Below, piece after piece: positions 32,060 through 40,358 of a stretch of 41,495 bases of DNA. A program made the position numbers and the translations under genes. The stretch's first letter is position 1; each line of letters starts with the position of its first letter. A model generated the notes under the pieces. It had not been told where the DNA came from and searched no databases. It was given only the letters and a program-made list of their open reading frames with translations. This stretch comes from an uncultured Faecalibacterium sp. (GTDB taxonomy: Bacteria > Bacillota > Clostridia > Oscillospirales > Ruminococcaceae), in NCBI GenBank assembly GCA_934512105.1, contig CAKSWQ010000017.1, positions 1 through 41,495 of the forward strand, in the 5' to 3' direction.

Positions 32060-32674
32060 ATGGCACTGCAAAACAAACTGGGGCTGACCGATGAGGTCGC
32101 CCTTGCTCGCGCAGAGGAAAAGCTGAGCAAGCAGAAGGCGCTGGCGCTGTACGATACCGGAGCGCTGGATACCTTTCCGGTAGGCACCTTTGCAGGGCTT
32201 GCAAAGATCCATGCGTATCTGTTCGGGGAGATCTACGATTTTGCCGGGCAGTTGCGCACAGTAAATATCGCCAAGGGCAATTTCCGGTTTGCGCCGGTCA
32301 TTTACCTGCACGCGGCACTGGAGGGCATTGACGCCATGCCGCAGTCTACTTTTGACCAGATCATTGAAAAGTATGTGGAGATGAACGTTGCACACCCCTT
32401 CCGGGAGGGCAATGGCCGCAGCACCCGCATCTGGCTGGACTGCATCCTGAAAAAAGAGCTGCATCAGGTGGTGGACTGGAGCCGCGTGAACAAGGAAGAT
32501 TATCTTCTTGCCATGGAGCGCAGCCCCATCAGGGACTTGGAGATCAAGACCCTGCTGCGTGCAGCGCTGACGGATCAGATCAATGACCGTGAAGTGTATA
32601 TGAAGGGCATTGATGCAAGCTACCATTATGAGGGCTATCAGGTCTTTAAAACAGAGACCCTTGCACCGGATTGA
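32060..32674 (+). CDS. Fic-domain protein AMP-transferase, class III (self-inhibited)
   Basis: 204 aa. The full Fic active-site motif HPFREGNGRSTR is at 112-123, with H112 as the catalytic base. The substrate-docking flap KGNFRFAP is at about 72-79. Near the C-terminus, S187-x3-E191-G192 (SYHYEG) fits the inhibitory motif [S/T]xxxE[G/N] of class III Fic proteins such as Neisseria NmFic, where it blocks ATP from within the same chain. AMPylation of a host-cell protein such as gyrase or topo IV is known for that class; the target here is unknown. GGGAG precedes the ATG. It sits 14 bp after ispG in an essential operon, with no antitoxin gene beside it. Confidence 0.88.
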   Translation: MALQNKLGLTDEVALARAEEKLSKQKALALYDTGALDTFPVGTFAGLAKIHAYLFGEIYDFAGQLRTVNIAKGNFRFAPVIYLHAALEGIDAMPQSTFDQIIEKYVEMNVAHPFREGNGRSTRIWLDCILKKELHQVVDWSRVNKEDYLLAMERSPIRDLEIKTLLRAALTDQINDREVYMKGIDASYHYEGYQVFKTETLAPD

Positions 32675-32690
32675 CACAAAACCTTTCACT

Positions 32691-32725
32691 ACTGCCACAC
32701 CCGCAAAAACGGGTGCGGCAGTTTG
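32691..32725 (+). terminator. Hairpin between fic and polC
   Basis: ACTGCC-CACCCG pairs with CGGGTG-GGCAGT (12 bp, one internal mismatch) around CAAAAA and is followed by TTTG only. A weak terminator or processing site. Confidence 0.5.
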
Positions 32726-32760
32726 TGCTGTAAAGAACCCACCAAAAAGGAGTACCATTT

Positions 32761-35700
32761 GTGAAACCACTTGTTTCCCAGCTGTGGCCGCAGTTTATGG
32801 CGGACCCGGATTTTGCGGCCTGCTTCGGGCAGGTGATCGTGGAGCACGCCCGGATGCTGCGGCAGGACCGGCAGGTCGAGTTTACTCTGCGCAGCGCCGC
32901 ACCGCTGGATCAGAACCTCTGCGCCCGGCTGCTGGCTTCCTTGCAGCCGGACTACGAGGGCTTTGAACTGAAGATCAAAAACCTGTTCGGTTATGCCATG
33001 CTGGATGAGCGCGCCCTGCGCACCCTGTTGGAGGATATGAAGCGGGATGGGGTGCCCATCAACGGCTTTCTGGACAGGAGCAGCATCTCCATCACCGGGC
33101 AGAGCATCACGGTGGGGGTGTGCCACGGCACAAAGTTTTTGCAGGAGATGGGCTTTGAGGAACTGCTTGCCAAGCGCATTGCGGAGCACACCGGCGTTAC
33201 CCCCAAGGTGACGCTGCAAAGCGCAGTGACCGAGGCCGAACAGCATCAAATGGAAGAAAAGCTGGAGCGTAAAATCGCCCCGCCGGTGGTCAAGTTTGAG
33301 AAAAAGAACACGGCACCGTCCATCAAGGTGGAGGGGCTCAACCTGACCGACAAGCCGGTCACCATCTTCCACGGCAAAATGTTCACTCCCAAAAACCTTA
33401 CTCCTCTCAAGGATTTGGGCGGCGAGGGCGGCAAGTGCATGATCTGGGGCGACGTGTTCTTTACCGAGGTCAAGGGCAACTACCGCAAGATCTACACCGT
33501 ATCCATCACCGACTATACCGGCTCTATCAATTTGAAGGTTCGCGCACAGGAAGGGGAGGACTGCTCCAAGTGGGAGAGCATCGGCAAGGGCAGCACTGTC
33601 ATCGTGCGGGGCGATTGCTCCTACGATAAATACGAGCACGACTACATCGTGTACCCCTACGATGTGCTGATCGTGGAGCGCAAAAAGCGGGAGGATACCG
33701 CCCCGGAAAAGCGGGTGGAGCTGCATCTGCACACCAAGCTTTCCAGCATGGACGGCTTCTGCGACCCCGGCGGCATCGTCAAGCTGGCGCACCGCATGGG
33801 ACACCCCGCCATTGCCATCACCGACCACGGCGTGTGTCAGGGTTACCCGGAGGCCATGCTGGCTGCCGATGACATCCACAAAAAGGACCCGGACTTCAAA
33901 CTGATCTACGGGTGTGAAGCCTATTTTGTGGACGACATGGTGCCCTGCGTCTACGGCGTAAAGGATCAGCCGCTGGACGGCGAATTCTGCGTGTTCGATA
34001 CCGAGACCACCGGCCTTGACCCCGGGGTGGAGTACCTTACCGAGATCGGCGCGGTCATCATCCGCAACGGCGAGGTGGTGGAGGAGTTCGACACCTTCGT
34101 CAAGCCCGGCAAGCCTATCACTCCCAAGATCACCGAGTTGACCGGCATCACCAACGAGATGGTGGCGGATGCGCCCAGCGAAAAGGAAGCGCTGGAAGCC
34201 TTCCTCCAATTTGCGGGCGACCGCATTCTGGTGGGGCACAACGTCCACGCTTTTGATATGCGTTTTCTGCGGGCAGCGGCCAAGCGCAGCGGCATCAAGT
34301 TGGAGCCGACCTATATCGACACCCTGACCATGGCGCAGACTATGTACCCCGGTCTGCACAACTACAAGCAGGGCACCATCAACAAACATCTGGAGCTGCC
34401 CAGCTATGAAGCGCACCGCGCCTGCGAGGACTCCGCTGCACTGGGACGCATCTTTTGCGTGATGCTGAACGACCTTGCGGAAAAAGAGGTAACGAAGGTC
34501 AGCGGGATCAACACCGGTCTTGGCGGCAACCGCGAGGTGCTGAAAAAGAAATACTACCACCTCATCATTCTGGTCAAAAACCAGATGGGTCTGAAAAACC
34601 TGTACAAGATCGTCAGCGAGGCGCACGTCAATTACTTCTTCAAAAAGCCCCGCGTGCCCCGCAGCCTGTTGAACAAGTACCGGGACGGCTTGCTGCTCAC
34701 CAGCGCCTGTGAGGCAGGCGAGCTTTACCGCGCCATTGTGGACGGCACCAGCTACGAGGAACTGAAAAAGATCGCCGCCTACTACGATATCCTTGAGATC
34801 CAGCCGCTGGGCAACAACGCCTATATGGTGCGGGATGGTAAGGTGGACAGCGAGGAACGGATCAAGGAGTTCAACCGCACCGTTATCAAGCTGGGCGAGG
34901 ATCTGCACAAACCAGTCATTGCCACCGGCGATGTACACTTTACCGAGCCGGAGGATGCAATCTACCGCGCTGTATTGCAGGCGGGCAACGGCTTCAAAGA
35001 TGCCGACAACCAGCCGCCGCTGTTCTTCCGCACCACGCAGGATATGCTGGCGCAGTTCTGCTATCTGCCCAAGGAAAAGGCCTACGAGGTGGTGGTAAAG
35101 AACCCCCGCAAGATCGCCGCCATGATCGACAACAACGTGCGCGCCATCCCCCGGGGCACCTACCCGCCCAGCATCGAGGGTGCAGAGCAGCAGCTGCGCG
35201 ATGCCACATGGGAGCACGCCAAGCGGGATTACGGTGACCCCTTGCCCGAGATCGTGGAAAAGCGGCTGCAAAAGGAGTTGGATTCCATCTGCGGCCACGG
35301 CTACGCGGTGCTGTACGTCATTGCGGTCAAACTGGTGGCCTACTCCAATGCGGGCGGCTATCAGGTGGGCAGCCGTGGCTCTGTCGGCTCCTCCGCCGTG
35401 GCGCACTTTTCCGGCATCTCGGAGGTGAACAGTCTGCCGCCCCACTACCGCTGCCCCAAGTGCAAGCACAGCGAGTTCATCACCGATGGCAGCGTGGACG
35501 ATGGCTTTGACCTGCCGGATAAAAACTGCCCCCACTGCGGCACCCGGATGCTGGTGGACGGCCACGACATCCCCTTCGAGACCTTCCTTGGCTTCTACGG
35601 CGATAAGGAACCGGATATCGACCTGAACTTCTCCGGCGAGTACCAGTCCAACGTGCACCGCTACACCGAGGAACTGTTCGGCAAGGCCAACGTGTTCAAG

Positions 35701-37050
35701 GCCGGTACAGTGTCCGGTATTCAGGATAAAACTGCCTACGGCTACGTTAAAAAGTATCTGGACGAGCGGCAGCGCACCGTGAACCACGCCGAGGAAAACC
35801 GCCTGACGCTGGGCTGCACCGGCGTCAAGCGCACCACCGGCCAGCACCCCGGCGGCATGGTCGTTGTGCCGGACACCTACGAGATCTACGATTTCTGTCC
35901 CATCCAGCACCCGGCAGATGACGTGGCGGGCGGTCTGCTGACCACCCACTTCGAGTTCAAGTACCTGCACGACACCCTGCTCAAGCTGGACGAGCTGGGC
36001 CATGATATGCCCACCTTCTACAAGTATTTTGAGGAATACACCGGCATCCCGGTGGACAGCATCCCCATGAACGACCCCAAGGTGTACAGCCTGCTGACCA
36101 GCCCGGAAGCGCTTGGCGTGACCCCGGAGCAAATCGACAGCCAGACCGGCACCTTCGGCATCCCGGAAATGGGCACGAACTTCGTGCGCGGAATGCTGGT
36201 GGAAGCACGGCCTAAGAATTTTTCGGAGCTGATCCAGATCTCCGGTCTGTCCCACGGCACAGACGTGTGGACGGGCAACGCGGACGAGCTGATCCGCAGC
36301 GGCACCTGCACCATTGCAGAGGTCATCGGCTGCCGTGACAGCATCATGCTGTACCTGCTGCGCAAGGGGCTGGAGCCCAAGATGGCTTTTGATATCATGG
36401 AGGCCGTGCGTAAGGGCAAGGTGGCCAAGGGCGGCTTCCAGCCGGGCTGGGAGGAAGCCATGCGGGAGCATGAGGTACCGGACTGGTATATCGAGAGCTG
36501 CCGCAAGATCAAGTATATGTTCCCCAAGGCCCATGCTGTGGCCTACCTGATGAGCGCTATCCGTCTGATGTGGTACAAGATCTACAAGCCGCAGGCCTTC
36601 TATGCAGTGTACTTCACCGTGCGCGGCGATGATATCGACTACGAAGCCGCCATCGGCGGCGCTGCCGTGGCGCGTGCCCACATGGAGGCGGTCAAGCGCC
36701 GCCTGAAGGAGGAAAAGAACGCCAAGGACGAGGACGTGCTGGTTAGCTTGCAGCTGGTCAACGAGATGCTGAGCCGCGGGTACGAGTTTTTGCCCATCGA
36801 GCTGGGCAAGAGCCGCGGCTCCAAGTATGTGGTGGAGGACGACAAGGTGCGTCTGCCCTTCAGCGCCCTGAAGGGTCTCGGCGGTGCCGCCGCCGAGGCT
36901 CTGGAGCGAGTGACCATCCACGGAGAGGAGTATATCTCAGTGGAGGAACTGCAGCAGGCTTCCGGTGTGGGCAGCAGCATTCTGGACCGTCTGCGTCAGG
37001 TGGGCGCTCTGGGCGACCTGCCCGAGAGCAGTCAGGTAAGCTTTTTCTGA
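32761..37050 (+). CDS. polC: DNA polymerase III PolC-type alpha subunit
   Basis: 1,429 aa. Replicative polymerase of low-GC Gram-positives. Order: N-terminal domain, OB-fold (about 200-300; KGNYRKIYTVSITDYTGSIN), PHP domain (from about 319; ELHLHTKLSSMDG), inserted 3'-5' exonuclease (from about 411; FDTETTGLDPG, LVGHNVHAFDMRFL), polymerase palm (VGSRGSVGSSAVAH), a zinc finger (CPKC and CPHC, about 897-930), PDIDLNFSGEYQ catalytic region, and HPGGMVVVP. The start is GTG 32761 with AAAAGGAG 8 bases upstream. Last gene of the pyrH-polC cluster; a shared terminator follows. Confidence 0.97.
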   Translation: MKPLVSQLWPQFMADPDFAACFGQVIVEHARMLRQDRQVEFTLRSAAPLDQNLCARLLASLQPDYEGFELKIKNLFGYAMLDERALRTLLEDMKRDGVPINGFLDRSSISITGQSITVGVCHGTKFLQEMGFEELLAKRIAEHTGVTPKVTLQSAVTEAEQHQMEEKLERKIAPPVVKFEKKNTAPSIKVEGLNLTDKPVTIFHGKMFTPKNLTPLKDLGGEGGKCMIWGDVFFTEVKGNYRKIYTVSITDYTGSINLKVRAQEGEDCSKWESIGKGSTVIVRGDCSYDKYEHDYIVYPYDVLIVERKKREDTAPEKRVELHLHTKLSSMDGFCDPGGIVKLAHRMGHPAIAITDHGVCQGYPEAMLAADDIHKKDPDFKLIYGCEAYFVDDMVPCVYGVKDQPLDGEFCVFDTETTGLDPGVEYLTEIGAVIIRNGEVVEEFDTFVKPGKPITPKITELTGITNEMVADAPSEKEALEAFLQFAGDRILVGHNVHAFDMRFLRAAAKRSGIKLEPTYIDTLTMAQTMYPGLHNYKQGTINKHLELPSYEAHRACEDSAALGRIFCVMLNDLAEKEVTKVSGINTGLGGNREVLKKKYYHLIILVKNQMGLKNLYKIVSEAHVNYFFKKPRVPRSLLNKYRDGLLLTSACEAGELYRAIVDGTSYEELKKIAAYYDILEIQPLGNNAYMVRDGKVDSEERIKEFNRTVIKLGEDLHKPVIATGDVHFTEPEDAIYRAVLQAGNGFKDADNQPPLFFRTTQDMLAQFCYLPKEKAYEVVVKNPRKIAAMIDNNVRAIPRGTYPPSIEGAEQQLRDATWEHAKRDYGDPLPEIVEKRLQKELDSICGHGYAVLYVIAVKLVAYSNAGGYQVGSRGSVGSSAVAHFSGISEVNSLPPHYRCPKCKHSEFITDGSVDDGFDLPDKNCPHCGTRMLVDGHDIPFETFLGFYGDKEPDIDLNFSGEYQSNVHRYTEELFGKANVFKAGTVSGIQDKTAYGYVKKYLDERQRTVNHAEENRLTLGCTGVKRTTGQHPGGMVVVPDTYEIYDFCPIQHPADDVAGGLLTTHFEFKYLHDTLLKLDELGHDMPTFYKYFEEYTGIPVDSIPMNDPKVYSLLTSPEALGVTPEQIDSQTGTFGIPEMGTNFVRGMLVEARPKNFSELIQISGLSHGTDVWTGNADELIRSGTCTIAEVIGCRDSIMLYLLRKGLEPKMAFDIMEAVRKGKVAKGGFQPGWEEAMREHEVPDWYIESCRKIKYMFPKAHAVAYLMSAIRLMWYKIYKPQAFYAVYFTVRGDDIDYEAAIGGAAVARAHMEAVKRRLKEEKNAKDEDVLVSLQLVNEMLSRGYEFLPIELGKSRGSKYVVEDDKVRLPFSALKGLGGAAAEALERVTIHGEEYISVEELQQASGVGSSILDRLRQVGALGDLPESSQVSFF

Positions 37051-37063
37051 TACAGCCATAAAC

Positions 37064-37107
37064 AAAAAATCTCCGCGCTGGGCGTAATACCCAATGCGGA
37101 GATTTTT
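37064..37107. terminator. Bidirectional terminator between polC and fakA
   Basis: AAAAATCTCCGC pairs with GCGGAGATTTTT, with T-rich tails on both strands. It serves the convergent polC and fakA transcripts. Confidence 0.9.
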
Positions 37108-37141
37108 GTTTGCAGTGATACGAATCAGGGCAGGGAAGTGC

Positions 37142-38836
37142 TTACTCCACGCTGATCATATAGTAGTAAACGGGCTGGCCGCCGCGGATGTGGCTTACCT
37201 CCACATGGTTGGGGCACTTTGCCTTTACGATCTCGGTAACCTTCTCGGCATCCTCGTCGCTCACGTCACAACCGGAAATGATGGTGACAAAGCTGGAATC
37301 CTTCTTGCACATATTGCGTGCCAGACGGTAGGTTGCCTTTGTGATATCGGTGGAGGTGGAAACGATCTTGCCGTTCTCCAGCGCCATGATCTCGCCCTTG
37401 CGGATGCGCTTGCCGTCGTACTCGCTGTCGCGGGCGGCGTAGGTGATCAGACCGGTGGACACCTTGTCGGCAGCAGCCATCATGTTGATGGTGTTGGTCT
37501 CGGCGTTCACAGAGGGGTCAAAGTTCAGCAGTGCGGTAATGCCCATGGGCACGGTGCGGGTGGGCAGCACCACCACCTGACGGTCAGCCAGCTTCTGTGC
37601 CTGCTCGGCAGCCATGATGATGTTCTTGTTGTTGGGCAGCACGAACACGGTCTTGGCGGGCACGCTCTGGATGGCTGCCAGAATGTCCTCAGTGGAGGGG
37701 TTCATGGTCTGGCCGCCGGACACCACAGCGTCTGCTGCCAGATCAGTGAACACAGCCTTCAGGCCCTCACCGGCGGCAACAGCCACAAAACCGTAGTCGC
37801 GGCTGGGATCCACGGCAGCGTAGATGAATTCGCTCACCTGAGAGGGAGCCTTCTCGGCAGAAGCCTGCTTTTCAAGGCTCTTGCCCTGCTTCTGGCGGGC
37901 AAGGAACTGCTCGTGCATATTCTCGATCTTGAAGTTGGTCAGGTAGCCGTACTTGATGGCTTCGCTCAAAATCTTACCGGGGTCGGCGGTGTGAACATGC
38001 AGGTTGATGACATCATCGTCCTCGATGCAGACCACGCTGTCGCCGTTGGACTCTGCAAAGGCGCGCATCTTGGCGGCGCTGGCACCCTCGTATTTGTTGA
38101 TGAGGAACTGGGTGCAGTAGCCGTTGGTAATGTCCTCTACCTTCATCAGGTCATCGGTGAACACGCCCTTACCGGCATTTTCGGTGGACAGCTTTGCTTT
38201 GTTGGGGGCAGTCTCGCCGCCGGCAATAATGGCTTCGCCGTGGAACACCTTGCCCATGCCTTCAAAAATGACCATGATGCCCTGACCGCCTGCGTCCACA
38301 ACACCGGCCTTCTTCAGCACGGGCAGCAGATTGGGGGTATCCTCCAGTGCCTTCTGGCCGGCAGTCAGCACCACATCCCACAGGGCGGGCACATCGGCGG
38401 CATCGCTGGCAGCAGCTTCCTCAGAAGCAACGCGGGCGACGGTCAGAATGGTGCCCTCGGTGGGCTTCATCACGGCCTTGTAGGCACCCTCAACGCCCTT
38501 CTGCAGGGCAGCCACGATATCGGCAACGTCAGCCTCTTTTTTGCCCTCCAAAGCCTTGGAGAAGCCGCGGAACAGCAGGCTGGTGATAACGCCGGAGTTG
38601 CCGCGCGCACCGCGCAGCATGGCGGAGGCAGCGGTCTTGGCAGCCTCGCCTACGGTGCAGCTGTCGTCCAAAGCCTCCAGCTCACGCACGGCAGCGCCCA
38701 CGGTCATACCCATGTTGGTGCCGGTGTCGCCATCCGGCACGGGGAAAACGTTCAGCTCGTCCACGCGGGAACGCTGGTTGTTGATGTTGTTGGCGCCGGA
38801 AATGATGGCGTCACGCAGGATCTTACCAGAAATCAT
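37142..38836 (-). CDS. fakA: Fatty acid kinase subunit FakA (YloV, DAK2 domain)
   Basis: 564 aa. The N-terminal DhaL/DAK2 nucleotide domain (about 1-200) shows PVPDGDTGTNMGMTV (DGDTGTNM at 35-42), LRGARGNSGVI and DAGGQGIMVI. The remaining residues form the linker and DegV-like FakA C-terminal region (FVLPNNKNIIMAAEQA). With an acyl-binding FakB protein the enzyme phosphorylates exogenous fatty acids. TAAGGAG precedes the ATG. It follows the Asp23 gene by 55 bp, the standard yloU-yloV pair. No fakB is in the window. Confidence 0.92.
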   Translation of the reverse strand: MISGKILRDAIISGANNINNQRSRVDELNVFPVPDGDTGTNMGMTVGAAVRELEALDDSCTVGEAAKTAASAMLRGARGNSGVITSLLFRGFSKALEGKKEADVADIVAALQKGVEGAYKAVMKPTEGTILTVARVASEEAAASDAADVPALWDVVLTAGQKALEDTPNLLPVLKKAGVVDAGGQGIMVIFEGMGKVFHGEAIIAGGETAPNKAKLSTENAGKGVFTDDLMKVEDITNGYCTQFLINKYEGASAAKMRAFAESNGDSVVCIEDDDVINLHVHTADPGKILSEAIKYGYLTNFKIENMHEQFLARQKQGKSLEKQASAEKAPSQVSEFIYAAVDPSRDYGFVAVAAGEGLKAVFTDLAADAVVSGGQTMNPSTEDILAAIQSVPAKTVFVLPNNKNIIMAAEQAQKLADRQVVVLPTRTVPMGITALLNFDPSVNAETNTINMMAAADKVSTGLITYAARDSEYDGKRIRKGEIMALENGKIVSTSTDITKATYRLARNMCKKDSSFVTIISGCDVSDEDAEKVTEIVKAKCPNHVEVSHIRGGQPVYYYMISVE

Positions 38837-38891
38837 TGTTTTTACTCCTTAGTAACTGGCCGGAAAAGCCCGGCTCGGGTTTGCAGACAAA

Positions 38892-39242
38892 TCAGGCAAT
38901 AACGTCATCCACGGACACCACCACGCGGGCGACTTTCAGCCCGGTGGCCTGCTCCACCTCATCCTTGACGCGGTGGGAGATGCTGCGGGCGGCGGTGGAA
39001 ATGTTCAGACCATAGCTGACGGCAATGTGCAGCTCGATGACCAGACGCCCATTCTGCTGGGTCACGCGCACACCCTTTTCCGGGTAATCGGAACCGTACA
39101 CCATGCTTTTCACAGCGTCAGTCATATCACGGGGAGCCATGGCAGCAACGCCGTAGCACTGTTTGGTGGCTTCACCCACCAGGGTGGAAAAATAGCCATC
39201 AGTAAAGCTGACATTCCCAAGCGGGAAACGGGAAGTGATCAT
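38892..39242 (-). CDS. Asp23/Gls24-family protein (YloU)
   Basis: 116 aa. Alkaline-shock/Gls24 family, associated with the cell envelope. It shows GNVSFTDGYFSTLVGEATKQ, CYGVAAM and the C-terminal amphipathic VKDEVEQATGLKVARVVVSV segments. AAAGGAG precedes the ATG. It is first in the operon with fakA, as in many Firmicutes, suggesting a link to lipid supply. Its promoter lies about 100 bp upstream. Confidence 0.92.
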   Translation of the reverse strand: MITSRFPLGNVSFTDGYFSTLVGEATKQCYGVAAMAPRDMTDAVKSMVYGSDYPEKGVRVTQQNGRLVIELHIAVSYGLNISTAARSISHRVKDEVEQATGLKVARVVVSVDDVIA

Positions 39243-39343
39243 AGTCGCTCTGCTCCTTTATGTTATTTTTTATAAAAATACACGCAAGGGTCGGGGGCAT
39301 TGACTGCGCAAAACAAAGCTTGCCTCAGATAAACACCCACCCT

Positions 39344-39372
39344 ATTATACAACTTTGCACCGTGGTTGTACA
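39344..39372 (-). promoter_or_regulatory. Promoter of yloU-fakA
   Basis: Minus strand: -35 TGTACA (39367-39372, 4 of 6 consensus), 17-bp spacer, -10 TATAAT (39344-39349). Confidence 0.65.
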
Positions 39373-39626
39373 GTTCAAATTGTTGGATTTACCGCTTTTT
39401 ACCCTCTTTTTGTATGGTTTTTGTAAAGAAAAAAGGGAGAACGGCGCTCGACAGCCCTCGCGCCGCTTTGCACAGCGGGCGTGGTATGCTGAAGGCAGGC
39501 TGTGCGGATCCCATCAAAACGGAAAGTATGACAAATAAAGAAAAACAATCTGTGAATAAATTATAAAAGCTTCCTTGTCCTGCTTTCTTTATCTATGAAA
39601 AAGTGCTAAAATAGAAACAGAGAGGG

Positions 39627-39650
39627 AAAGGGGGCGTCAGACCCCTTTTT
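39627..39650 (+). terminator. Leader terminator/attenuator upstream of the CBS-pair gene
   Basis: AAAGGGG pairs with CCCCTTT around 8 bases and runs into T5. It starts about 20 bp downstream of a TAAAAT -10-like box, so a transcript starting there could end within about 45 nt unless antitermination occurs. Confidence 0.5.
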
Positions 39651-39698
39651 CCATGGCTACTTTCCGGAATACGCCGGACGCACGGCACATTACATAGC

Positions 39699-39730
39699 GC
39701 AGGCAGACCGTCCCAACCGGTGGTGCCTGC
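39699..39730 (+). promoter_or_regulatory. Second leader hairpin just before the CBS-gene ribosome binding site
   Basis: GCAGGCA pairs with TGCCTGC, with inner ACCG/CGGT pairs, ending 10 bases before ATAGGAG. It is placed to influence translation. No known riboswitch class recognised. Confidence 0.4.
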
Positions 39731-39755
39731 AAAAAATGCGATAGGAGTTGTTGGC

Positions 39756-40211
39756 ATGAACATTCTCTTTTTTCTTTCCCCAAAGCAGGACCTGATGTAC
39801 GTTTACGATGATTTCACCCTCCGGCAGACGCTGGAAAAGTGGGAAAATAACCGCTACGCCTCCATTCCGGTGCTGAACCGCAAGGGCGAATATGTGGGCA
39901 CCCTGACCGAGGGCGATATCCTGTGGGGACTGAAAAAATACCATGGTCTGGATCTGGAAGCTGCCGAGGACATCCCCATCTCAGAGTTTGCGCATAAGCG
40001 GGACTACAAGGCCGTCACGGTGACCACCAGCATGGATGAGCTGGTGGAAGCTGCCATGAACCAGAACTTCGTCCCGGTGGTGGATGACCGGGGCAGCTTT
40101 ATCGGCATTGTGCGGCGGCAGGCCATCATCCGCTACTGCTACGATAAATCCCGCAAGATCGAGATGACCCGCACCGGCCGCCCCGTAAAGGAACTGGCTG
40201 GCGTACATTAA
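39756..40211 (+). CDS. CBS-domain pair protein
   Basis: 151 aa composed of two CBS motifs (about 8-65 and 80-140) and little else. Segments include FTLRQTLEKWENNRYASIPV, GEYVGTLTEGDILWGL, MNQNFVPVVDDRGSFIGIV and RRQAIIRYC. CBS pairs bind adenosyl ligands (AMP, ATP, SAM, c-di-AMP) as sensors; the ligand cannot be told here. ATG 39756 has ATAGGAG upstream; an in-frame GTG or ATG further upstream lies within the leader hairpin. Preceded by a long structured leader and followed by a 16-bp hairpin. Confidence 0.85.
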   Translation: MNILFFLSPKQDLMYVYDDFTLRQTLEKWENNRYASIPVLNRKGEYVGTLTEGDILWGLKKYHGLDLEAAEDIPISEFAHKRDYKAVTVTTSMDELVEAAMNQNFVPVVDDRGSFIGIVRRQAIIRYCYDKSRKIEMTRTGRPVKELAGVH

Positions 40212-40250
40212 AACAGATGCCGTTTTCGGCTGTGTTCTTCCCGTAAAAAT

Positions 40251-40286
40251 GCAGGCCCGGAAAGTCCGCAGACTTTCCGGGCCTGC
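40251..40286 (+). terminator. Terminator of the CBS-pair gene
   Basis: A 16-bp perfect stem (GCAGGCCCGGAAAGTC with its complement) and a 4-base loop. The U-tract is poor (TCTATT), so it may rely on stem strength. Confidence 0.7.
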
Positions 40287-40311
40287 TCTATTCAAAACAG
40301 GACTTCCGCTG

Positions 40312-40344
40312 AAAAAAGGCGCTGCACGGTAAATGTGCAGCGCC
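40312..40344 (-). terminator. Terminator of the glutamate-synthase-like gene
   Basis: GGCGCTGCAC pairs with GTGCAGCGCC around a 7-base loop. On the minus strand it is followed by T6 (40312-40317). Confidence 0.88.
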
Positions 40345-40358
40345 CTCATTGCTATTTG

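Larger units (their letters stand above)
39243..39755. other. 513-bp gene-free region between yloU and the CBS-pair gene
   Basis: No supportable gene. It holds the minus-strand yloU promoter (39344-39372), an AT-rich centre with an -10-like TAAAAT near 39609, and two leader hairpins upstream of the CBS gene listed separately. Short open frames here lack ribosome binding sites and coding character. Confidence 0.6.

Noticed and set aside
32689..36921. A 1,410-codon open frame antisense to polC
   Set aside because: It mirrors polC codon by codon. High GC at third positions keeps the antisense frame open, and there is no ribosome binding site or recognisable domain.
37094..38902. A 602-codon open frame antisense to fakA
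   Set aside because: Gly/His/Val-rich shadow of fakA that begins inside the polC/fakA terminator region.
39260..39566. Short open frames in the region upstream of the CBS gene
   Set aside because: No ribosome binding sites, no coding-like composition, and they overlap promoter and leader elements.
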